Positions 40,694-55,894 are shown, numbered from the stretch's first letter. The stretch is DNA of 64,000 nt from Prescottella agglutinans (GCF_004011865.1 NZ_RKLP01000006.1:295273-359272); one strand, 5' to 3'. The notes: generated by a model not told the origin, from the sequence alone. A program made the numbers and translations.

Positions 40694-41359
40694 GTGAGCG
40701 CGTTGTCGAACCCGAACGTGATTCCGTCCTACGCCACCCTGCCCGCCCTACCGCTCGACGAGGACGACCGCGCGGAGCTGACCCGGCAGATCTGGGATCA
40801 GCTGATCACCGGCCGCGATGACGTCGACGACTTCATCGACTGCTACGGCGAGGACTACGACCTCACCGACGAGCAGCTCGGGGCGGCGTTCGCCGCACTC
40901 CGCACCGTCCGGCTACGCCAGCAGAAGGAAATCGGCGCCTACACCTCCCGCACCATCGCCGCGTTCGAGGAACTGAATGCCAACGGAGTGGTCGCCCGCG
41001 CGGACTTCTCCTGCTGCGGCACCTGCGCATCCGGCGAGATCTGGGACGAGCGTGACGACAGCCGCCACTGGAGCGGCTATGTCTACTTCCACCAGCAGGA
41101 CACCGACCGTCTCCTCGAGGACGGCACCACCTACATCGGTTACGGTGCGTTTCCGCCCGAGGCGTTCGACGAGGCCGCGTACGACGCGCTCAGCGAAGCG
41201 GCGAAGGAAGACCTCTACACTGCGGACGTGACGCGCCTGCTCGACGACGTGGTGTTTCCAGTCCTACGGCGGCACGGCATCGAGCCGGAATGGAATCGGG
41301 ACCTGGGCACGCGGGTGCTGCTCGAGAACGCCGACTGGTACGCCCCGATCGAGGCGTAG
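40694..41359 (+). CDS. DUF6891-like protein
   Basis: A 221-residue protein resembling the DUF6891 family. The conserved part is FSCCGTCASGEIWDERDD followed by GYVYFHQQDTDRLLEDG and TYIGYGAF; the Cys-rich CCGTC motif suggests a metal or structural site. The C-terminal VLRRHGIEPEWNRDLGTRVLL is also typical. Function is unknown; the family is found in accessory regions of actinobacteria. GTG 40694 is preferred because TGGAGG is seven bases before it; an in-frame GTG at 40580 would add 38 residues. Its only Cys residues other than that motif are one in FIDCYGE. Confidence 0.78.
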   Translation: MSALSNPNVIPSYATLPALPLDEDDRAELTRQIWDQLITGRDDVDDFIDCYGEDYDLTDEQLGAAFAALRTVRLRQQKEIGAYTSRTIAAFEELNANGVVARADFSCCGTCASGEIWDERDDSRHWSGYVYFHQQDTDRLLEDGTTYIGYGAFPPEAFDEAAYDALSEAAKEDLYTADVTRLLDDVVFPVLRRHGIEPEWNRDLGTRVLLENADWYAPIEA

Positions 41360-41435
41360 CGCGATCCACCGGTCGACCCGACGGAGCCGAGTCGGCGGGC
41401 CCGGCTCGCCGGCCGGCGGACGCGGCGTGAATCCT

Positions 41436-41831
41436 CTACTGCGGGCGGACGATCGGGACCGGTGAGTCGTGGCTGACCAGGGCGACCGCGACCTTGTGCT
41501 CGGCGGCGAGTTCGCGGAACATCTCCGTGGCGCGCTCTGCCTGCGACCAGCCGAAGGATGCGTAGACGATCGTCGTTCCGATGCTGTAGTCGGTGAGGCG
41601 TCCCTCGAGGCTCGCGTCTGTGGCGAGCTGCTCGTCGTCGGGAGCGTCGGGGCCGTTGAGCGGCGGGAAGACCTCGGCGATCGCGGTGTAGAACGCGCGG
41701 AGGTCGGGCGTGGTCACCGCGACGTCGCAGTAGTCGTGGTCCTCGGCCCATTCGGTCTGCGCGTCGTACCAGTCGAGGAAACCGCTGTCCGTCGTGGCGG
41801 CGGGGTCGAAGGCGACGATGTCGTAGCTCAC
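41436..41831 (-). CDS. Hypothetical protein of an actinobacterial immunity-like family
   Basis: A 131-residue acidic protein that begins VSYDIVAFDPAATTDSGFL and contains WYDAQTEWAEDHDY, FPPLNGPDAPDD and DYSIGTTIVYASFGWSQAE. I recognise the general type: small acidic proteins starting with MSYD that are common in Streptomyces and relatives, often as orphan copies near polymorphic-toxin immunity genes. No activity is established. GTG 41831 is chosen because the conserved start VSYD lies there; the open frame continues upstream with unrelated sequence. It is convergent with the DUF6891-like gene, 76 bases apart. Confidence 0.7.
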   Translation of the reverse strand: MSYDIVAFDPAATTDSGFLDWYDAQTEWAEDHDYCDVAVTTPDLRAFYTAIAEVFPPLNGPDAPDDEQLATDASLEGRLTDYSIGTTIVYASFGWSQAERATEMFRELAAEHKVAVALVSHDSPVPIVRPQ

Positions 41832-41877
41832 GCGCGGAGATGGTACCGGTCGTGCTGTTCTCTCCGGCGGCCCCGGG

Positions 41878-42198
41878 CTACTCGATACTGCGCCGGTCGG
41901 GCAGGCCGGTGATTGCCTGGAGAGCGCGAACATGCGCGTCGAAGGCGGAACGGCCGGCCGGGGTGAGGGAGAGCCACGTCAGCCGTCGCGCGTCGCTCCG
42001 ATCCAGGGACGCGGCCTTGGTCGACGAAACATATCCGGCGACGACCAACGCCTTGAGATGCTTGGACAGGGCGGCGTCCGCAATCCCCAAGGCGTCACGC
42101 ATCACCGCGAAGTCGAGTTGGTCGACGGGTCTGAGCAGACCACAGATTCGGAGTCTGGCGGGTGCGTGGATCAGCTCGTCGAATGCAGCCTCAGCCAC
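41878..42198 (-). CDS. Winged-helix transcriptional regulator (HTH_34/MarR-like)
   Basis: A 106-residue DNA-binding protein with one winged-helix domain. The helix-turn-helix is DFAVMRDALGIADAALSKHL, and LVVAGYVSSTKAAS leads into the wing (RRLTWLSLTPAGR). It belongs to the short regulators that begin with FDELIHAPARLRICGLL. The start overlaps the stop of the membrane-protein gene by 8 bases, so they form a translationally coupled pair. The palindrome at 42649-42669 over the start of that gene is the likely operator. The signal it senses is unknown. Confidence 0.88.
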   Translation of the reverse strand: MAEAAFDELIHAPARLRICGLLRPVDQLDFAVMRDALGIADAALSKHLKALVVAGYVSSTKAASLDRSDARRLTWLSLTPAGRSAFDAHVRALQAITGLPDRRSIE

Positions 42199-42658
42199 GG
42201 CGGATCTTTGCGAGCGCCGCCCGATACGCGACCCCGGACAGCAGAGTCGTCACGACGAAAGCGCCGAGACTCGTCAGCACGACAGCCCAACGGAGACCGA
42301 AGGATGCCAGCCCCAGGGACGCGCTGAACAGGATCAAGCACGTCGCGATGATGCCGGTCACCGCCCACGCCGCCCGGGCACCGATCGCGCGGAAACGGAT
42401 ACCGGTCTCCCGCCGAACGAGGTAGGCGATGACGAGCGCCGCGACCGGCGCCCACCAGCTGGAGGCCGGCGGTTCGTAGTCCTCGCCCGGGCGCGCGGTG
42501 GCCGCCGAAGCAACCCACCACGCGCCGGCCGCGCCGAACGCAGCCAGGAGCGGCCACCGCACCCACGCGTTCTCGACGAGTCGATCGCGGTCCGCCTGCA
42601 GTGCCTCGAGCACCTCGACCGCAGCCTGGGGTGATGAGCCGGCAAAGTGACTTTCCAT
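42191..42658 (-). CDS. Hypothetical membrane protein paired with the regulator
   Basis: A 155-residue protein with about four transmembrane segments: WPLLAAFGAAGAWWVASAA (about 35-53), WWAPVAALVIAYLV (68-81), AAWAVTGIIATCLILFSASL (96-115) and WAVVLTSLGAFVVTTLL (124-140). The N-terminal 30 residues are charged. Membrane proteins of this type are commonly co-transcribed with HTH_34 regulators in actinobacteria; function is unknown. ATG 42658 has no good ribosome site, and the start codon is inside the palindrome GACTTTCC-N5-GGAAAGTC, so the gene may be expressed from a leaderless or near-leaderless mRNA and be repressed directly. Confidence 0.8.
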   Translation of the reverse strand: MESHFAGSSPQAAVEVLEALQADRDRLVENAWVRWPLLAAFGAAGAWWVASAATARPGEDYEPPASSWWAPVAALVIAYLVRRETGIRFRAIGARAAWAVTGIIATCLILFSASLGLASFGLRWAVVLTSLGAFVVTTLLSGVAYRAALAKIRRG

Positions 42659-42669
42659 GGCGGAAAGTC
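42649..42669. promoter_or_regulatory. Palindromic operator over the start of the membrane-protein/regulator operon
   Basis: GACTTTCC (42649-42656) and GGAAAGTC (42662-42669) are perfect inverses with a 5-base spacer and include the ATG of the minus-strand membrane-protein gene. The most likely binder is the HTH_34-type regulator encoded by the second gene. Confidence 0.6.
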
Positions 42670-42697
42670 TATGCGGGGCACGCCGTGAGCTCGCGGG

Positions 42698-43306
42698 CTA
42701 CCCCCAGAAATCGGTCTTCGTGTATTCGGAGAGCGGGGAGAATCCCAGTCCGCGCAGCTCCGCCGCCTCGCAGGCGCGCTTGAACTCGTCAGTGCAGACG
42801 AGCGCGTGGTCGACATCGGTGCACATGAAGGCCGCCGCCTCGGGAACGCGCGCCTCCGCGATCTCGAACCGGGCGACGGACTCGAACGTCGGCGCGTCCG
42901 GGATGTTGCGATTGCGGGACGGCTCACCGCTGGCAGGGTCGAACTCGAGCTCGACGTCGGATGCCGCCAGGTCGATCACCGACGCCCACTCGCCCCAGCG
43001 GAGGTGGCTGTACCGCTTCGCCGTCGGCACCCCGCCGGACTGCAGCACCCGCACGGGGACCGTCACGAGCCGGAGCCCGAAACCGCGGCAGATCCGCACG
43101 AACTCCTCCGACGCGAGCCAGTTCACGCCCCAATAGTCGACGTCGAGCCGCCGATTCGTCGTGACGAGCTCGTAGTCCCACTCGGCCGGAGACGCGGCGG
43201 GCCGGGGATCGAACGCGTCCCAGTCCCACGGCCGGTTGAGCTTCCCCTTGAGGACCGGCGGGCAACCCGGCTCCCCGGCAACGTACTCGACGATCCACAG
43301 AGTCAT
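42698..43306 (-). CDS. Imm11-like (DUF1629) family protein
   Basis: A 202-residue soluble protein. The C-terminal part, FMCTDVDHALVCTDEFKRAC followed by EAAELRGLGFSPLSEY, resembles the end of Imm11/DUF1629 immunity proteins, where a target-binding segment is followed by a conserved G-x-x-F turn. The N-terminal part (LWIVEYVAGEPGCPPVLKGK) is variable. No toxin gene is nearby, so it would be an orphan immunity gene or a domesticated relative. ATG 43306 is chosen; GTG 43321 would add five residues. It is followed 39 bases away by the membrane-protein gene on the same strand. Confidence 0.6.
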   Translation of the reverse strand: MTLWIVEYVAGEPGCPPVLKGKLNRPWDWDAFDPRPAASPAEWDYELVTTNRRLDVDYWGVNWLASEEFVRICRGFGLRLVTVPVRVLQSGGVPTAKRYSHLRWGEWASVIDLAASDVELEFDPASGEPSRNRNIPDAPTFESVARFEIAEARVPEAAAFMCTDVDHALVCTDEFKRACEAAELRGLGFSPLSEYTKTDFWG

Positions 43307-43333
43307 GGCGTCACTCTGCACCGACGCGGCCGG

Positions 43334-43789
43334 TCACAGCGCGATCGGACGATATCGGAGGGCCTCGTCGACGATCTGCTCGGCCGAGGCTTCCCGCAGC
43401 TCGGCCGGAGGATGGTAGATCAGGTCGCTGACTCGGGGATGCGGCACGTTGGTGTCCAGAACCCGGAGGTAGTAGTCGCTCTCCGGGTCGCCGGCCAGGA
43501 GTCTGCGGACGATCTCGACGAGTTCGTCCGAGGTGATGTCCGTGATTCGGGGCCGGGCTGGCCGGGCGGCCTCCAGCGCGAACTCGGCCAAGTCCCGGCC
43601 GCCGTCGTACTCGGCGAAGTCGAGAGCCGAATAGGCGTGGCCCGTCCTCGCGTTGAACGTCTCGATCTCCTGTCGCGCGCTCTCGGATCCGCGGAGCACC
43701 AGGTCGGCGATCCGCGAGATCGCACGGCACAGCTCGTCCAGTCGCTGCCGGTCCACCGACGGGGGCATCAGTTCGACTCTCAGATCCAC
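43334..43789 (-). CDS. Hypothetical protein, 151 residues
   Basis: An unrecognised acidic protein. It has a mostly helical N-terminal half (RQRLDELCRAISRIADLVLR), the motif HAYSALDFAEYDGGRDLAEF, and a C-terminal half with DTNVPHPRVSDLIYHPPAEL and EQIVDEALRYRPI. The pattern, with DLIYHP near the C-terminus, suggests a small immunity-type or regulatory protein, but this is not certain. The GTG at 43789 follows CATAAT by seven bases, the spacing expected for a leaderless transcript. It is upstream of the Imm11-like gene on the same strand, 27 bases apart, and probably co-transcribed. Confidence 0.65.
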   Translation of the reverse strand: MDLRVELMPPSVDRQRLDELCRAISRIADLVLRGSESARQEIETFNARTGHAYSALDFAEYDGGRDLAEFALEAARPARPRITDITSDELVEIVRRLLAGDPESDYYLRVLDTNVPHPRVSDLIYHPPAELREASAEQIVDEALRYRPIAL

Positions 43790-43852
43790 GGCACGGATTA
43801 TGCCGAGCGGATCCCGAACGCTGCCAGTGCGGCGACGGCCGACGGCGACGCG

Positions 43853-43888
43853 GCCGCCCCAGCCGCGGTGGTTCCGGGCTGGGGCGGC
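43853..43888 (-). terminator. Terminator of the acyl-CoA dehydrogenase gene
   Basis: A 12-bp stem, GCCGCCCCAGCC (43853-43864) with GGCTGGGGCGGC (43877-43888), has a 12-base loop. It lies 14 bases beyond the stop of the minus-strand dehydrogenase gene. Confidence 0.8.
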
Positions 43889-43902
43889 GGGGTGTGGTTG
43901 GG

Positions 43903-45573
43903 TCAGTGGCGTTCGAGGATCGCCGCGAAATCGGTTCCCGCGGGCAGTGATCCGTACTCGAGGTCGCGGTCGGCACCCAGCCGCGCGCCGATGAACGCCT
44001 CCGCGACCGCGGTGGGGGCGGTGCGCAGCAGCAGCGAGCCCTGCAGCCCGAGCGCCATAGCGGCGGCCACCGGCCGGGCCCGGAACTGCGCGGTTCCGGG
44101 ATCGAGGGTCGCGAGTTCGGCGAGCATCGCGCGCACCCGGTCGAGGTGCGCGTCGAACAGCGTCGACGCGCCGCGCGCGAGATTCAGTTCGGCGTCGAAC
44201 GCCTGCACCGACTCGGGCTCGCGGGTCATCGCCCGCAGGACGTCGAGCGCGATGACGTTGCCCGATCCCTCCCACACGGCCATCACCGGCTGCTCGCGGA
44301 ACCGGCGGGCCAGCGGGAACGCCTCGGTGTAGCCGTTGCCGCCGAGGCACTCGAGCGACTCGTAGGCGTGGTGCGGTCCGCGCTTGCAGATCCAGTACTT
44401 GCTCACGGCGGTGGCCAGGCGGCGGAACGCCTTCTCGGACTCCGACGCGTCGTCGTCGTGGGCGCGGGCCAGACGCAGCGCGGTGGCCGTCGCGGCCTCC
44501 GACTCGAGCGCCAGGTCGGCGGCCACCGCGGTCATCGCGGGCTGGTCGACGAGCGTCGCGCCGAACGCGGAGCGGTGCCGCACGTGCCACAGGGCCTCGG
44601 CGACCGACTGCCGCATGCCGGCGGTCGAGCCGTAGACGCAGTCGAGGCGGGTCCGCGCCACCATCTCGATGATCGTGCGCACGCCGCGGCCCGGTTCCCC
44701 GACGATGTGGCCGATCGTTCCGTCGAGTTCGATCTCCGACGAGGCGTTCGACTTGTTGCCGAGCTTGTCCTTGAGGCGCTGGATGCGGAACACGTTGCGG
44801 GTGCCGTCCTCGAGCACGCGCGGCACCAGGAAGCAGGACAGGCCCTCGGGCGCGTTCGCCAGGACCAGGAATGCGTCCGACATCGGTGCCGAGCAGAACC
44901 ACTTGTGCCCGGTGAGCGTGTAGGTGCCGTCCGAGAGCGGCTGCGCCGTCGTGGTGTTCGCGCGGACGTCGGAGCCGCCCTGCTTCTCGGTCATCGCCAT
45001 GCCGAACAGCACGCCGGGCTTGTCGCCGGGCGCGGCCAGGGCGCCGTCGTAGCCGCGCGAGTAGAGCCGGGGGAGCCAGCGCTCGGCCAGGTCGGGGGCC
45101 AGCATGAGCGAGGGCACCGCCGAGTGCGTCATCGAGATCGGGCAGGCGTGGCCGGGCTCGACCTGCGCGAACAGCATGAACGTCGCCGCTCGCGCGACGT
45201 TGGCGCCGGTGCGGGGCTCCGCCCACGCCGCCGTGTGCGCGCCGTGCTCGACGGCCGCGGAGATCACGCGATGGTAGGCGGGGTGGTACTCGACCTCGTC
45301 GATGCGGTGACCGTAGCGATCGTGCGAGTTCAGCCGCGGGACCTCGGTGTTCGCGAGTTCGGCGGCGTGCTGGAACTCGGCGGTCCCGACCAACGCGCCC
45401 ACCTCGGTGAGGTGCGCGCCGGCCCACTCGGCGTCGTACCGGGTGACGCCCTCGACGAGCGGGGCATTGCTCGTGAACTCGTTGACGTCCACCCGCGGCG
45501 GTGCCTGGTTGAACACCTCGTGGGTGCGGTGTCCGCGCGGCGCCGCGTTCGTCAAGTCGTCGGTTGTCGTCAT
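43903..45573 (-). CDS. AidB-like acyl-CoA dehydrogenase
   Basis: A 556-residue flavoprotein of the AidB subgroup of acyl-CoA dehydrogenases. FAD-contact segments are FGMAMTEKQGGSDVRANTT and WFCSAPMSDAFLVLA; the C-terminal part has LECLGGNGYTEAFPLARRFR and VWEGSGNVIALDVLRAM, where acyl-CoA dehydrogenases carry their catalytic or FAD-binding residues (the Glu of WEGSGN is typical of AidB-like proteins). AidB binds DNA in E. coli, but many relatives are plain dehydrogenases. ATG 45573 has GGAAGGG seven bases upstream; a TTG at 45591 is less likely. It is divergent from the acyl-CoA ligase gene with a shared operator, and both probably serve one acid degradation route. Confidence 0.9.
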   Translation of the reverse strand: MTTTDDLTNAAPRGHRTHEVFNQAPPRVDVNEFTSNAPLVEGVTRYDAEWAGAHLTEVGALVGTAEFQHAAELANTEVPRLNSHDRYGHRIDEVEYHPAYHRVISAAVEHGAHTAAWAEPRTGANVARAATFMLFAQVEPGHACPISMTHSAVPSLMLAPDLAERWLPRLYSRGYDGALAAPGDKPGVLFGMAMTEKQGGSDVRANTTTAQPLSDGTYTLTGHKWFCSAPMSDAFLVLANAPEGLSCFLVPRVLEDGTRNVFRIQRLKDKLGNKSNASSEIELDGTIGHIVGEPGRGVRTIIEMVARTRLDCVYGSTAGMRQSVAEALWHVRHRSAFGATLVDQPAMTAVAADLALESEAATATALRLARAHDDDASESEKAFRRLATAVSKYWICKRGPHHAYESLECLGGNGYTEAFPLARRFREQPVMAVWEGSGNVIALDVLRAMTREPESVQAFDAELNLARGASTLFDAHLDRVRAMLAELATLDPGTAQFRARPVAAAMALGLQGSLLLRTAPTAVAEAFIGARLGADRDLEYGSLPAGTDFAAILERH

Positions 45574-45596
45574 CTTCGAGCCCTTCCGCAAAGCAA

Positions 45597-45610
45597 TGAA
45601 TCATGATTCA
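45597..45610. promoter_or_regulatory. Perfect 14-bp palindrome TGAATCATGATTCA
   Basis: TGAATCA and TGATTCA form a perfect palindrome in the 115-base divergent region between the acyl-CoA dehydrogenase and acyl-CoA ligase starts, about 24 bases from the first and 79 from the second. It looks like the operator of a TetR-type fatty-acid regulator, but no such gene is adjacent. Confidence 0.65.
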
Positions 45611-45688
45611 CTTCTTGTTGAGTGACTGTAGAACGGATTCGCGCGACGGGCAACGGACCCCCGCCCGGCCCAGTGAAGGAGACCCCCG

Positions 45689-47227
45689 GTGCATCTGAAC
45701 GTGCTGCTGGAAAGTGCCTGCAGGAAGTCCCCCGAGAAGGACGCCCTCGTCTACGGGGCGCAGCGGATGAGCTACCGCGATCTCGAGGCCGCGTCGCGAC
45801 GGGCCGCCGAGGTGTTCCGGCGCGAAGGGATCCGCCGCGGCGATCGGGTCGCGGTGATGACCTACAACTCGCCCGGCTTCCTGATCGCCGCCTTCGGTAT
45901 CTGGCGCGCGGGCGGCGTGCTGGTGCCGGTGAACCACAAGCTCACCGCGCCCGAGGTGGAATACACGATCGCCCACAGCGGCGCCCGGGTCGGCGTCGTG
46001 TCCGCCGACCTGGTGTCGGCTGCGCGTGGGGGAGCGCCGCAGGCGCGGTGGCTGCTCACCGAGGCCGCCACGCACGGCAGCGACGTCGAGGCGGCCGACG
46101 ACTTCGACGCCGCCGTCGCATCAGCGCCCGAATGGGACGGCGTGGACGGCACCGAGGACGATGTCGCGCAGATCCTCTACACGTCCGGCACCACGAGCGC
46201 GCCCAAGGGGTGCGTGCACACGCATCGCACCATCGCGTCGGTGCCGCCGCTGATCGTCGCCACGATGGGGCTGACCCGCGACGACCGGTTCCTGATCGCG
46301 ATGCCGATCTGGCACGCGTCGCCGCTCAACAACTGGACGCTGACGACGTTGTTCCTCGGCGGCACGGTGATCCTGCAGCGCGAGTACCACCCGATCGAGT
46401 TCCTCGAGACGGTGCAGCGCGAGCGGGCCACCGCCTTCTTCGGCGCGCCCATCGCCTACCTCGCGCCGGTGCAGATCGCGAAGGCGCAGGGCGTCGACCT
46501 CACCACCTACGACCTGAGTTCGATGCGCCGCTGGATCTACGGCGGGGCGCCGATCGGCGCGGAGACCGCCGAACTGCTGGCCGAGGTCTATCGGTCGGAC
46601 GACTTCTACCAGGTGTACGGGATGAGCGAGATGGGCCCGGTCGGGACCGCGCTCTACCCGCACGAGCAGATCGCCAAGGCCGGTTCGATCGGGCGCGGTG
46701 GCATGCCCGGCGTCGACCTGCGGGTGGTCCGGGCGGACGGCGTCGACGCGGCGCCGGGCGAGACCGGCGAGATCTGGCTCAGCGCCGACACCCGGATGCG
46801 CGGCTACCTCGACAACGACGCCGCCACGGCCGATGTCTTCGACGGGCGTTGGTACCGCACCGGGGACATCGCCCGTGTCGACGCCGACGGCTACCTGTTC
46901 ATCGTCGACCGCCTCAAGGACGTCATCATCACCGGCGGCGAGAACGTCTACTCGCAGGAGGTGGAGGAGGCGATTCGTCCGCACGACGACGTCGTCGACG
47001 TCGCGGTCATCGGCCGGCCCCATCCGGAGTGGGGCGAGACGGTGGTCGCCGTTGTCGTTCCGGTCGCGGGGAGGACAATCGAACTCGACGATCTGCGCGG
47101 GTACCTGTCGGACAAGCTCGCCCGGTACAAGGTGCCGCGGGAGCTGGTGCTGGTCGACGCGCTGCCGCGGAACCCGTCGGGCAAGCTCACGAAGCACGTG
47201 CTGCGCGGTGCGGTGCTCGCGGACTGA
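45689..47227 (+). CDS. AMP-dependent acyl-CoA ligase
   Basis: A 512-residue ANL-family adenylate-forming enzyme that activates a carboxylic acid as its CoA thioester. The P-loop is YTSGTTSAPKGCVHTH, then YGMSEMGP, the hinge region RWYRTGDIARVDADGYLFIVD, and the A10 lysine in NPSGKLTKHVL. Length and motifs match medium-chain or cyclohexane/benzoate-type ligases; the acid is not predictable. GTG 45689 has GAAGGAGA about eight bases upstream. It is divergent from the AidB-like dehydrogenase with the palindrome between, so the two genes are probably induced together. No terminator was seen; argC follows after 55 bases. Confidence 0.9.
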   Translation: MHLNVLLESACRKSPEKDALVYGAQRMSYRDLEAASRRAAEVFRREGIRRGDRVAVMTYNSPGFLIAAFGIWRAGGVLVPVNHKLTAPEVEYTIAHSGARVGVVSADLVSAARGGAPQARWLLTEAATHGSDVEAADDFDAAVASAPEWDGVDGTEDDVAQILYTSGTTSAPKGCVHTHRTIASVPPLIVATMGLTRDDRFLIAMPIWHASPLNNWTLTTLFLGGTVILQREYHPIEFLETVQRERATAFFGAPIAYLAPVQIAKAQGVDLTTYDLSSMRRWIYGGAPIGAETAELLAEVYRSDDFYQVYGMSEMGPVGTALYPHEQIAKAGSIGRGGMPGVDLRVVRADGVDAAPGETGEIWLSADTRMRGYLDNDAATADVFDGRWYRTGDIARVDADGYLFIVDRLKDVIITGGENVYSQEVEEAIRPHDDVVDVAVIGRPHPEWGETVVAVVVPVAGRTIELDDLRGYLSDKLARYKVPRELVLVDALPRNPSGKLTKHVLRGAVLAD

Positions 47228-47252
47228 CCGTGGCCGGAATCCCGCTATGAAT

Positions 47253-49602
<2,350 letters not shown>

Positions 49603-49606
<4 letters not shown>

Positions 49607-50553
49607 GCGGCGACATCCCGAGCGGCACCGCCGCGGCGTCCATCGAGAACCTGACGTCGAGCCAGAAGGCGTACGTCCTGGCCGAGGCGCTGCCGTGGCT
49701 GCAGCGCTTCCACGACAAGGTCGTCGTCGTCAAGTACGGCGGCAACGCGATGATCGACGAGGACCTCAAGAGCGCGTTCGCGGCCGACATGGCGTTCCTG
49801 CGCACCATCGGCATCCACCCGGTCGTCGTGCACGGTGGCGGCCCGCAGATCAACGCGATGCTGAAGCGTCTCGGCATGGAGGGGGAGTTTCGCGGCGGAT
49901 TCCGCGTCACCACCCCCGAGGTCATGGACGTCGTCCGCATGGTGCTGTTCGGTCAGGTCGGCCGCGAACTCGTCGGCCTGATCAACGCGCACGGCCCGTT
50001 CGCGGTCGGCATCTCCGGCGAGGACGCGCGGCTGTTCACCGCGACGCGCCGCACCGTCCAGGTCGACGGTGAGGCCACCGATATCGGACTGGTCGGCGAC
50101 GTCACCACCGTCAACCCGGCAGCAGTGCTCGATCTCATTGCGGCCGGACGCATTCCGGTCGTGTCGACCATCGCGCCCGACGAGGACGGCGTGGTGCACA
50201 ACATCAACGCGGACACCGCGGCCGCGGCCCTCGCCGAGGCCATCGGCGCCGAGAAGCTCGTCGTCCTCACCGACGTCGAGGGGCTGTACACCAACTGGCC
50301 CGACCGCTCGTCGCTCGCGTCCGAGATCGACACGGCCGCACTGCGTCAGCTGCTGCCGAGCCTCGACGCCGGCATGGTCCCCAAGATGGAGGCCTGCCTG
50401 CGTGCCGTCGAGGGCGGCGTGCCCACCGCGCACGTCATCGACGGCCGCGTCGCGCACGCGGTCCTGCTCGAACTCTTCACCGGCGAGGGCATCGGCACGA
50501 TGGTGACCCCCGCACCCGAACTTGAACTCGTAACCACGGAAGGACTGGCATGA
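49603..50553 (+). CDS. argB: Acetylglutamate kinase
   Basis: Phosphorylates N-acetylglutamate, the usual arginine-feedback step. A 316-residue amino-acid-kinase-fold protein. [10 protein letters not shown] is the phosphate-binding Gly-Gly loop, [11 protein letters not shown] follows, [14 protein letters not shown] is the substrate pocket and [15 protein letters not shown] carries a catalytic Lys. An N-terminal helix of about 20 residues is present, the element that makes the enzyme hexameric and arginine-inhibited in other bacteria. ATG 49603 and the argJ stop overlap as ATGA, and the same arrangement joins it to argD. Confidence 0.97.
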
Positions 50554-51770
50554 CTGCCACGACGGATCTCCAGCAGCGCTGGTCCGGCGCACTGATGAAC
50601 ACCTACGGCGTGCCGCGGGTGGCGTTGGTCCGTGGCGAGGGTGCGGTCGTCACCGATGCGGACGGCAAGGAGTACCTGGACCTGCTCGCCGGCATCGCGG
50701 TGAACATCCTGGGGCACGCGCACCCGGCGATCGTCGAGGCGGTCACCACGCAGCTGTCCACCCTCGGGCACGTGTCCAACCTGTACGCGAGCGAACCGGC
50801 CGTTGCGCTGGCCGAACACCTCCTCTCCCAGATGGGTGTCGGGGACGGCGCCGGCTCGGTGACGGGCCGGGTGTTCCTGTGCAACTCCGGCACCGAGGCG
50901 AACGAGGCCGCGTTCAAGCTGGCCCGGGCAACCGGACGGCGCAAGATCATCGCCGCGGAGAAGGCGTTCCACGGCCGGACGATGGGCGCGCTGGCGCTCA
51001 CCGGCCAGCCCGACAAGCGGGCGCCGTTCGAGCCGATGCCGCCCGGCGTCGAGCACGTGCCCTACGGCGACCTCGAGGCGCTCGACCGGGCCGTCGACGG
51101 GGACACCGCCGCGGTGTTCCTCGAGCCGATCATGGGTGAGGGCGGCGTCGTCGTGCCGCCCGAGGGGTACCTCGCGGGCGCCCGGCGGATCACCGCCGAG
51201 CGCGGCGCACTGCTCATCCTCGACGAGGTACAGACCGGGATCGGCCGCACCGGCTGGTTCTACGCGCACCAGGCGGCGGGCATCGTGCCCGACGTCATGA
51301 CGCTGGCGAAGGGCCTCGGCGGCGGCATGCCGATCGGCGCGTGCATCGCGACCGGCGCGGCAGCCGAGCTGTTCGGTCCGGGCAAGCACGGCACGACCTT
51401 CGGCGGCAACCCGGTGTGCGCGTCGGCGGCCCTCGCGGTGCTGAAGACCATCGCGGCCGAGGATCTGCTGTCGCACGCGGACAACCTGGGCAAGACGATT
51501 TCCGCCGGAATCGAGGGTCTCGGCCATCCGCTGGTCGACCACGTCCGCGGCGCCGGCCTGTTGCTGGGTGTGGTGCTCACCGAGGACGTCGCCCCGGCGG
51601 TCGAGACCGCCGCCCGCGACGCCGGCTATCTCGTCAACGCGGCACAGCCCGGGGTGGTCCGGTTGGCACCCCCGCTGATCCTCACCGAGGAGCAGGCGGA
51701 AGGATTCGTCGCGGCGCTGCCGGGAATTCTCGACACGGCCGCGGCGGAATCGGCAGCAGGAGGTAAGTAG
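50550..51770 (+). CDS. argD: Acetylornithine aminotransferase
   Basis: PLP-dependent transfer of an amino group from glutamate to N-acetylglutamate semialdehyde. A 406-residue class III aminotransferase. PLP contacts are [15 protein letters not shown]; the Asp/Gln pair is in [13 protein letters not shown]; the Schiff-base lysine is in [14 protein letters not shown]; the C-terminal motif is [19 protein letters not shown] 50550 overlaps the argB stop by 4 bases. argF follows after 3 bases with AGGAGG before it. The same enzyme often doubles as succinyldiaminopimelate aminotransferase; that is not decided here. Confidence 0.97.
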   Translation: MTATTDLQQRWSGALMNTYGVPRVALVRGEGAVVTDADGKEYLDLLAGIAVNILGHAHPAIVEAVTTQLSTLGHVSNLYASEPAVALAEHLLSQMGVGDGAGSVTGRVFLCNSGTEANEAAFKLARATGRRKIIAAEKAFHGRTMGALALTGQPDKRAPFEPMPPGVEHVPYGDLEALDRAVDGDTAAVFLEPIMGEGGVVVPPEGYLAGARRITAERGALLILDEVQTGIGRTGWFYAHQAAGIVPDVMTLAKGLGGGMPIGACIATGAAAELFGPGKHGTTFGGNPVCASAALAVLKTIAAEDLLSHADNLGKTISAGIEGLGHPLVDHVRGAGLLLGVVLTEDVAPAVETAARDAGYLVNAAQPGVVRLAPPLILTEEQAEGFVAALPGILDTAAAESAAGGK

Positions 51771-53221
<1,451 letters not shown>

Positions 53222-53225
53222 CCAC

Positions 53226-53231
53226 TAGACT
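53226..53231 (+). promoter_or_regulatory. Possible -10 box of argGH
   Basis: TAGACT fits the TAnnnT consensus and lies 40 bases before the argG ATG, in a gap that also has the strong ribosome site AAGGAG. No matching -35 is visible, so argG may also be transcribed as part of the upstream operon. Confidence 0.35.
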
Positions 53232-53270
53232 CTTTCTCGAACACTTCGATTTCTAAGGAGCACACACACC

Positions 53271-55894
<2,624 letters not shown>

